Positions 56,755-64,000 of a stretch of DNA of 64,000 nt are shown in pieces. The position numbers were made by a program, and so were the translations under genes. How positions within the stretch are numbered: the stretch's first letter is position 1; each line of letters begins with the position of its first letter. The stretch spans positions 2,852,001 to 2,916,000 of the forward strand of contig JADWQD010000004.1 in the NCBI GenBank assembly GCA_016110215.1, written 5' to 3'. Origin of the DNA: Capronia americana (taxonomy: Eukaryota; Ascomycota; Eurotiomycetes; Chaetothyriales; Herpotrichiellaceae). The notes beneath the pieces were generated by a model. The model worked only from the letters and a program-made list of their open reading frames with translations. It made no database searches and was not told the DNA's origin.

Positions 56755-59227
56755 TCACTTCAAAGCCTGCTCAATCTCCCCCGCAACTGTCCTAAACCGC
56801 GGCTCGTCGAGATATTTTCCTTGCTTCAACCTCCCTAGTGTGCTCGGAACATCAAAGATATCCTTCGCCGCGCTCTTCATTTCGCTGTCACCCTTGAAGA
56901 AGACCAATATCGTGCCCAACGCCACCAGGGAGCGGTAGGCAGGTTCTGTCGACTGGCTTGCTGGATTACTCGAGGATGCAGAGTGATTGACGGCCGGGAA
57001 GGAGGACAGCAGTTTAGACAGATCGGCGAGCAGCTCAAGGGCGTAGCTAGAGTTAGTCTCGATATCACTTGCGGAAGCAGTGATCAGGACAGCAATGTTG
57101 AGATACAGTGTTGTCAAGGCGATGGCAACCGAGACATCAGAGGACGCCAATTGACCGAGGGGTTTGAGAGCTTCGACGATGCGATCGAGATTTTCTTTCA
57201 CAAGCTGACGACCGGACGATGAGCCGTAGAGCAAGTTAGAGAAGAAACGCACGGCAATCATAGCGAGCTTATTGTTGTCTCGCAGGAAACGCTCATCGAA
57301 GATGCCGCTATTCAGAGTACCAACCACGGCGTTGAAACTATCAGCACCTGAGGGGAATTCCTTTGCTGCTGCTGCGATAAAGCGGAGTAAATCCAGCCCG
57401 GCGAGTCGGTTGGCCGGCGGCTGCCATCTTGTGGCGACCTTTGTGAGAATGGACACGGCGGAGGAGATGGTCGGAGAGGCGGGTAATGATGGCTTGCCAG
57501 AGAAGTTGTACTTTTCCAGCTGTTGAGCGACATCTGATAGCGCCTTAAGCTCATCAGGTGAGAGCCCCAGTTCGCTACCGGAGTACTCGGCACTCTTCTT
57601 GTTGATCTGAGTCATCGCTGCGCCGGGCTTACCGATGACCACCGACAGGTAATCCTTTTGAGGCAGAGATTGCTTGCTCGGCGTGGGTGTAGGAGGTTGG
57701 TATGAGGGTGTGGGAGCATCACCAGGTCGATACCGGTTCTCGGTGCCCCACGGATCAGCACCCGTGGGTGCTTGTTGACCAAGAGTGGCACCTTGAGTAT
57801 TCTTGATGATGAAGTTGGCAGTTTCTTCGAGGTACGACAAGGGCAACTCATGATCTTGCAGGAACTTCGTGGCAGCATCGTAGGGATTCTGGTTGACGTT
57901 GAACGGTAATTTCAGAGGGGGTTTGCCGTCTTCGATGTCAATATCAAAGACGTAATCATACTCCTTCCCATTGTACGCGGTCTTGCCACTGGACGCAGCA
58001 GAATCGACGACCTGGCCGATCTTGATCCATTGTTGTTGCGAGGTTGACCACTGGTACAGACACGCCGAGCCGTCATCCTCTTTGATGATCTGACTCTGGC
58101 CCTCTTTCGTGCCTACTTTGCGCGTCAGGAATTCCGGACCAGGGAGGTCGGTCATGTTGATTTGGCCAATTGTCTGCTGAGGTATGCTCGACGCTTGCAG
58201 GGACTCTTCGAAGGCCGCCAGCGTATCTGCATCGGCAAGACGTTCCGGATCTCGAGTAAAAATACGTGCAAGCTTATCGCTCGTGCCCACGATTATATCT
58301 CCATTGGGAGAAGCTGACACTGACCACACTGAGATCGCCGGCAACGTAATGACCTGAACGCAATTCTGGCCCTCCCATATCCGGACCGATCTGTCCTCTC
58401 CTGAGCTCACAAGATGGCCGGAAGGAAGGACTGTCAAAGAATAGATGAAGGACTCATGGCCGAGCAAAGATGCGACCAGGTCTCCTTTCAGAGTCCATAG
58501 ACGGATGACTCCATCGTTTGTGGCTGCAGCGATCTCAGCACCATTGTATTGTCCTTCAGGCAGCTTTGCGAGAGCGCGGACAATGTCTTGGCCATCCCAT
58601 GAGTGTCTCAACTTCCCGCGGACATCAAAGACTCTGATCAGCCGATCCGCACATCCTGTGACGGCCGTGTCCCTGTCAAAGGCCAACACCGACCAGACAG
58701 TCGCCGTATGTCCTGCCAGGTCGACAGCGACCTCCCACCTGCCGATTTCCCAGATCTTTGCTGTGCTATCCCAGCTGCCACTGACAAAGTAGTTGGCCTG
58801 CGCGCAGACATCCATCGAGCACACTTGATTGCTGTGTCCGACCATGAAAGCATCGGCATTCATATCAGTCGTGGTGGAGGGTTGTCGTGCTTCAATAAGG
58901 GCATCTTGTCCGGAAGAAAGGATGAGACCTTCTTCGAACTCTTTCGAGGGTGGGACATAGGCGAGGCATGTCTTGAATTGAGCGCCGTGTGAAGATTCGG
59001 TGTCATCGTAGATTGGAGGCGAGGTGGAAGTGCGCTTCCAGATCCTTGTCGAGCCGTCGCGGGAGGCTGTTACAGCGAAGGAGGGATCAGGGAGCAATAC
59101 AGCACGGACCTTCACCCTCGCATACGTTAGCCCTGAGGGTCAATATATGTTTGCAGGTGAAACGTACATCGCTTTTGTGGCCACGGAGCACGGCGCTCAA
59201 CTTGAAATCAGACGTCCCGCCACTCAT
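56755..59227 (-). CDS. DOA1: Doa1/Ufd3 (PLAA) ubiquitin-binding WD40 protein
   Basis: Exons 59227..59168 and 59109..56755 on the minus strand (58-bp intron) encode 804 aa. The first exon is 20 codons and starts the first WD repeat (FKLSAVLRGHKSD joined to VRAVLLPDPSFAVTAS). The seven-blade propeller covers about residues 1-300 (SGSWDSTAKIWEIG, GCADRLIRVFD, SSGEDRSVRIWEG). The PFU domain lies near 370-450 (YDYVFDIDIEDGKPPLKLPF, LPLSYLEETANFI). A Pro/Thr-rich linker follows. The C-terminal PUL domain (about 520-804) is the armadillo-like Cdc48-binding module. Doa1 couples Cdc48 to ubiquitin recycling and mitochondrial and ribosome quality control. The call is firm. Confidence 0.94.
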
Positions 59228-59796
59228 CTTGGGTGGTTGGTTCGTATCAGATGCATCTGCGGACGAAGTCGCAACACAAAAAGGACAATGTGGAGAATGG
59301 ATCAAGCTGAATGAAATATAGGTGCAGACAGCCACGATCACTCTGTTTTCGCTTTCCCGTCACCTCCACGGCGTTCAACTCTGTGACAGCCTTGTGCATG
59401 ACGTAACGCTTCAGCCTTGCCTGTTCCAGTGCACCTCAAGCCTCGGTCGTTAGTGGCTCTTCGTGCTCCCATATCCTCGAGTATTACACCCGATTCGGGG
59501 TGAAAATATACATATTGCATACATATCCGTAGCACTTGGTCTCGGGATTGTTGCTATTGACGACGAGCAGCGTAGTGATCCTGCAAGTTTCTGAAGGTAA
59601 TGTGATATGATACAAGATCAAAGATGGCTGACTCGGTATGGAGCTCAATAGACTTGTCGCAATGCGTGAGGACTGCCCAGAAGCAGGACGATTGATGCTT
59701 TTACTACTACAGTACTATGTACGGCACTCCCCTCGCGCCCTTCGTACCCGACCATTTGGTGAACCTTTGCCAGACAGAACCTTCGCCAGTGCAGGC
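59228..59796. promoter_or_regulatory. Doa1 upstream region
   Basis: 569 bp between the Doa1 start and the 3' end of the reductase gene, both on the minus strand. Nothing further recognised. Confidence 0.45.
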
Positions 59797-60942
59797 CTAC
59801 AATGGGACTGTTTCGCCCATGATAGGACCCATCATCCTTCAAACAAGTCAGTATAGGTGCCAAGTTCCCTAGTACGGTGGACTTACATGGTCGGATACCG
59901 GTCACCCGGGAGCTCAGTCGCATCGGCGGCCGCCCTCAGCTCCTGGACCTCGTCTTCCGTCAACTTGAGACTCGCCGCCGCGGTGTTCTGCTCCAGATAC
60001 TTGATGGTCCTCGTGCCGGGGATTGGGATGATATCTTCCCCTTGGGCCATCAGCCAGGCAATACTGGCTTGCGCGGGCGTCGCTCCGTGGTTCTTGGCCA
60101 CGGCCTCAAACTTGCGCACAAGGTCCATGATCTTGACAAAGTTCTCCGGCGAGTACTTGGGCGTCAGGCGACGGAAGTCATCAGCCGGCAGGTCTTCCAG
60201 CGCCTTGATCTGGCCGGTCAAGAACCCCCGCCCGACAGGCGAGTACGCCACGACCGCGACGCCGAGCTCGCGACACGTGCGCAGAAGGTCGTTCTTTTCA
60301 ATGTCCAATACAAACGGGTTATATTCGACCTGCAGTGCCGAGACTTGGTGGACGGCACACGCGCGGCGAAGCGTCGTTGGGGACACCTCGGAGAGCCCGA
60401 TGTACCGGATCTTGCCTTGACTGGATTTCGGTTGTCAGAAAACGAACAACAAAACGATCATCGAGCGACCCCCCGCGTGCGAGAGAGGGGAAGGCTTCTT
60501 ACTTCTTCAACTCGACTAGAGCTTCGATGGTTTTCTCGATGGGTGTCTCTTGGTTGACCCGGTGGCAATAGTACAGGTCGATGGTCTCGATGGACAACCT
60601 CTTCAGACTGCGCTCGCACGCCTCCTTGATGTATTCTGGGTCGGATCTCTCGCTTTGCTTGAGGTGTTCATCGAATACCAATCCGAATTTCGTCGCCACG
60701 AAGATATCCTTGCGCTTCTCTGGGTTCTGCTGGAACCATTTGCCGATGACGTCCTCGCTGTCGAAATACACATCGGCGGTATCCCAGAAGCGCTCGCCAA
60801 TGGCGTGGGCGCGATCAAGGACCGCAAGCTTCTCCGCTTCGGTGTCCTTTTGCCCGTACGCGCCACCAATGCTCATTGCGCCGAAGCCCACGGCGGTGAC
60901 CTGGGGGCCGTTGCGGCCAAGTGTTCTTGTAGGCGTCGACAT
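59797..60942 (-). CDS. Aldo/keto reductase
   Basis: Three exons on the minus strand: 60942..60503, 60420..59887 and 59836..59797 (337 aa). The first intron (82 bp) joins ELKN to QGKIRYIGLSEV. The second (50 bp, GTAAGT...ACTGAC...GAAG) starts inside the codon before an in-frame TAA, so skipping it ends the protein at 59883 after YPTM. Splicing adds a tail ending MGETVPL, matching the usual length and C-terminal pattern. The NADPH-dependent (alpha/beta)8 barrel shows the tetrad Asp and Tyr in WDTADVY, Lys in VATKFGL and His in YYCHRVN. ALQVEYNPF, VAYSPVGRGFLTG and PIPGTRTIKYLEQN follow. The closest group is the AKR13-like yakc or pyridoxal reductases. The substrate is unknown. It is divergent from a Zn2Cys6 regulator. 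Confidence 0.9.
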
Positions 60943-61621
60943 CTCTGTTGGAAGGTATTTGAGAGTGCCGAGGAAAGATATCTGTCGTGCACAGAAGTCA
61001 AGCTGGACGATGGGAAGGAAGAAGAGAGGTCAGGATATGATTGTGAAATGAATCTTGGAGAGCAGGCAGTAAATACTATTGCCTCCTTCAGCTTTGGAAG
61101 ATCCTCCCTCTTATAGTCCTTACACCCGGCCCGTATCCTTCTCATTCTACTTGTTCTTGGTCCGCTCACGGACTAAGCTCTAATTCCTCCCTCTGTCACC
61201 CAGCCAGCGAGCACAGCAAACTGCAAAGCCTTGCTGTGCTGTTGCGGATTGCGGGATTTGGTATCCTAGAAGCCAAGGATGCCTGCGCTCCACCGCTTAT
61301 GCAGCCAACCGGGACAGTCCCCCCGCAGCGCCTGTCGCGACCAACAAGATCGTTCGCCATCCAGTGCTGGCCATTCAGAGCTGCAGCCCGTAGCAGCGCA
61401 CCATGACGAGATACAGCCTCTCAGACGTCTTCAGCCGTGCCCGTCCGGCGCCAGGGTTATTTCACGAGGGCCGTCGGGCCAACGATACTCCAACCCTCTC
61501 GATCCGTCCATCCTCGTCCTCGTCTGCTATGTCTGTGTGCCCTCGATTCTATGACCTCACGAATGGCTTGTACCGTTCTTGAGTTGTCTATCCGCAGCTA
61601 ACTGCAGCCTATCTCCGCCCA
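60943..61621. promoter_or_regulatory. Divergent promoter, reductase / Zn2Cys6 regulator
   Basis: 679 bp between two divergent starts. A CGG/CCG-rich stretch is present, but I see no clear palindromic Zn2Cys6 site. No gene supported. Confidence 0.5.
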
Positions 61622-63569
61622 ATGGCCAGTGTCCCTAGTGGCGGCGGCCGCGGCGAGGCACGACCAACCGGTCAACATGTCGCGTCGTTGGTTGACGACA
61701 TAATAGCACCTGCGGACGCGAAGAAGAAGAAGAACAGCCCGCGTGGACTTAAAGCCAGGTCCAGACTGGGTTGTGGAACCTGTAAGTGAGTGTTCTTACT
61801 CTGGGACATAGATTCATCCATGAACGTGGCAAGCCAACCGAGACGGACGCAGGAAGAAGCGGATCAAATGCGACCAGACCTGGCCCGTGTGCCAGAAGTG
61901 CAAGGCCGCCACGCTGGTATGTGATGGCTACGGCGTCTGGGGCGGAGGAGGCAAGCCCTATGGCCCGGATGGCTACCGATCCAAGGACCCAAGGCCCCCA
62001 TCACGTCCAGAAGCCCCCCGAGCTTGTGGTGGCAGTTTGACGCACCCATTCGGCACCACTGGCATGTCACCCGAGCAGCACGACTCGTTCGAGATACTCA
62101 GGCTCAAAATGGGCGTCAAGCTCTCTGGCATCTTCCACTCCGAGTTCTGGGACAGACTTGTCCTGCAGGCCAGCGCCGACGAGCCAGCGGTCCGACATGC
62201 CGTTGCGGCAATTGGCTCCGCCTACCGAAGTGATCGGCTTGCGAGGGACGACTATGACCACGACCACGACCACAGCAGCGATCGTGAAGCTGTCTCGAAC
62301 AACAAAATGGACACCGAAGGCACCCGTGCGCTGCTGGAGTATAACATGGCGATTCGGTGTCTTACGGCGCACCTGAACCGCACGGATATCTGCTCCCTCC
62401 GCGTGGCGCTCATCACCTGCATGCTGTTCATCTGCTTCGAATATCTCCGCCGAAACCTGCGCACGGGGGATACTCACTTGGTGAACGGCCTGCGGCTCCT
62501 CCGCGACATCCAAACCCGCCGGGGACCTCCTGGAGGAGATGGTGCATTGGTCGTGGGAAACGCGCCCGACTGTCTTGACGACTATATCGTCGAAGCGTTT
62601 GCGCGGCTGAACCTCCAGTGCGCTCTGTTCGGCCTGGGCTCGCCGTTTACGGAGACTCCTCGCCGCCGGCGGGAAGGCCTGTTCTCCTTCGAGATCCCCT
62701 CCGCGTTCGAGTCCGTACAGCAGGCGCGACGCCAACTCGACGAACTCCTCAGCGGGACGTATCATTTATTACTGCAGCGTTGCTGCCAGAGCGAGCGAAG
62801 CGACAGTCGCAGGAGGGATCCCGACCGAAACCCCAACGTCTTCCATCGTGACCAACTGGAGCTGAAGTCCAGACTCGCGCGCTGGCTGCACACGTACGAC
62901 ACGACGCTGGCGCGATCGAAGCCCAACCTCACCATCACGCTAGCATACATGGTCCTCCGGATGTACCACACCATGGCCACCGTCATCGCGTCGGTGTGCC
63001 ATCCCCTGGCCCGCGAGTCCGACTTTGACCAGCACACCGCGGCCTTCGTCTCGATCATCGAGCAGGCCATCGACCTGTCGGAAAAGGCAGAGCTGCACAT
63101 ATCAATGTCCCAGCGGGGATCACGCTTCGCGAAGCAGAAGAAGACCTTCACCGTCGACATGGGATACATCCCCGTGCTGTACTACACGGCGCTGAAGTGC
63201 CGCGTGCCGCGCATCCGGCGACAAGCGGCGAAACTGATGGAGGCGTCTCCTCATCGCGAAGGCATCTGGGACGGCGCGTTCGCGGCCGCCATTGCGCGGC
63301 GAGTCGTGGGGATCGAGGAGGGCGAGTACTTTGCCGGGTTTGACGTCGATGGGGAGTTTGATGTTTTCGCGGTGCCGTCGCCGGGAGACTGGTCGAGCTT
63401 GCCGATCTTGCCGGAGGAGTCGAGGATATATCAGGTCAATGTGATTCTGCCGGAGGAGGGCCTGGCAAATACGGTAGTACAGTGTATTCGGCGCCGATGG
63501 GATGCTCAGCATTGCGGGTGGCACGTGGAAAGGAGGGATTACAGCGTCACTTCGGCATTCAGGCATTGA
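61622..63569 (+). CDS. Zn2Cys6 transcription factor
   Basis: Exons 61622..61785 and 61853..63569 encode 626 aa; the 67-bp intron (GTGAGT...CGCAG) splits the zinc cluster. The spliced cluster is canonical: Cys51-x2-Cys54-x6-Cys61-x6-Cys68-x2-Cys71-x6-Cys78 (CGTCKKKRIKCD...CQKCKAATLVC). A basic stretch (KKKK, residues 34-37) precedes it. The long helical region after residue 110 is the regulatory domain seen in fungal-specific factors (HSEFWDRLVLQASADEPAVR, AVAAIGSAYRSD, RVALITCMLFICFEYLRRNL). An Asp/His run (DYDHDHDH) near residue 160 is unusual. The divergent aldo/keto reductase is a natural candidate target, by position only. Confidence 0.92.
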
Positions 63570-63755
63570 GGCCTTTGAGGATCTTTTGTCCACAGCGTTT
63601 CTCATTCAAAGACTGCGGATTCGATGCAAGGTTCTTTCCTTGCAGTGAGTGCCTGGCTAGAAGTACTGTTGTCCAATGGGTTCCCCGTCAACCTTGAGGA
63701 CGGTGTCTGGGTGACCCATCCAGCGGCCTCCCGCTTCGATCGTTGGTAGGCCTGA
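63570..63755. other. Short spacer between convergent genes
   Basis: 186 bp between the stops of the regulator and the right-edge gene. Nothing recognised. Confidence 0.5.
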
Positions 63756-64000
63756 TCAGATGGCAACCCCCTTCGGCGCGACAGCTACGTTCCTCTCCAG
63801 GGTAGTCGCCTCATCGGGGACCTTTCCTTCAGTCTTCAGCTTCTCTTCCACTTTCTCGTTCCACTCCAGCAAGTGCAGAGCCAGTCCCTCTAGAGTGGTA
63901 TGTCCTGGGTTATAACCCAAATCTTTCCTTGCTCGGGAATCATCGTAAATGACGTACAGAGTCGAGTAGTTGAACATGGCGGGCTGAAGCATTGTGAGAT
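63756..64000 (-). CDS. 3-beta-HSD/sterol dehydrogenase-like protein (N-terminal part outside)
   Basis: Only the C-terminal 81 or so codons are visible; the gene runs off the right edge. The end of an extended SDR (NAD-dependent epimerase/dehydratase) is recognisable from YDDSRARKDLGYNPGHTTLE followed by GLALHLLEWNEKVEEKL. This is how 3-beta-hydroxysteroid and sterol-4-carboxylate dehydrogenases close: a substrate-domain strand that ends with tandem Arg-Lys-Asp-Leu-Gly-Tyr. The tail is charged. The exact subfamily cannot be fixed without the Rossmann part. Confidence 0.6.
   Translation of the reverse strand, partial: LTMLQPAMFNYSTLYVIYDDSRARKDLGYNPGHTTLEGLALHLLEWNEKVEEKLKTEGKVPDEATTLERNVAVAPKGVAI

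Overview
The window is chromosomal DNA of a filamentous ascomycete (Pezizomycotina). The evidence is short GT-AG introns, mostly 43-120 bp, with CTAAC/CTGAC-like branch sites, monocistronic genes on both strands, and families typical of this group: sphingolipid C9-methyltransferase, LaeA-like methyltransferase, Zn2Cys6 regulator, S28 peptidase, 'tachykinin-family' regulator, NIM1/Gin4-type kinase. I cannot name the genus. I found no rRNA, CRISPR array or intact transposon, and no tRNA I could defend.

Layout. 0-8.3 kb: the 3' part of a sphingolipid C9-methyltransferase (+), a 4.8 kb region without a gene, then a Pho84-type phosphate transporter (+). 10-15 kb: a CorA-like membrane protein (+), an unassigned stretch with a perfect hairpin, and a secreted glycerophosphodiester phosphodiesterase (+). 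14.5-15.8 kb is rich in simple repeats. 15.8-20.5 kb: a secreted S28 serine peptidase (-) and a trypsin-fold protein (+), divergent, with two copies of a GTGAC-N6-GTCA palindrome between them. 21.5-24.7 kb: a LaeA-like methyltransferase (-) and an O-methyltransferase (+), divergent, with three CCGCCTAA boxes between them. 25-30.9 kb: a Sgf11-like SAGA zinc-finger protein (-), a Naa50-like acetyltransferase with an N-terminal PIP box (+), MICOS subunit Mic19 (-) and a single-pass Cys-rich surface protein (-). 32.4-38.1 kb: an EthD/ABM-like protein (+) and a Gin4/Nim1-type kinase (-). 39.5-44.5 kb: a fasciclin protein (+) and EMC1 (-). 45.6-46.9 kb: a decayed MFS phosphate/glycerophosphodiester transporter. 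47.8-52.9 kb: a tachykinin-family regulator (-) and a class B J-protein (+). 53.7-55.9 kb: NAD(P)HX epimerase (-) and mitochondrial ribosomal protein S16 (+), divergent. 56.7-59.2 kb: Doa1/Ufd3 (-). 59.8-63.6 kb: an aldo/keto reductase (-) and a Zn2Cys6 regulator (+), divergent. The right edge cuts a sterol-dehydrogenase-like gene (-).

Most genes are housekeeping and share no pathway. Three loose themes appear. First, phosphate acquisition: Pho84, a secreted GDPD and a dead transporter. Second, divergent pairs that may be co-regulated: the two methyltransferases, the two peptidases, and the reductase with its neighbouring regulator. Third, cryptic terminal exons: in the LaeA-like and reductase genes the first in-frame stop lies at or just after a splice donor, and splicing restores the family C-terminus. 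I see no convincing wholly new multi-gene system. The best leads are the PIP-box acetyltransferase, the two shared-promoter motif sets, the trypsin-fold protein and the decayed transporter.
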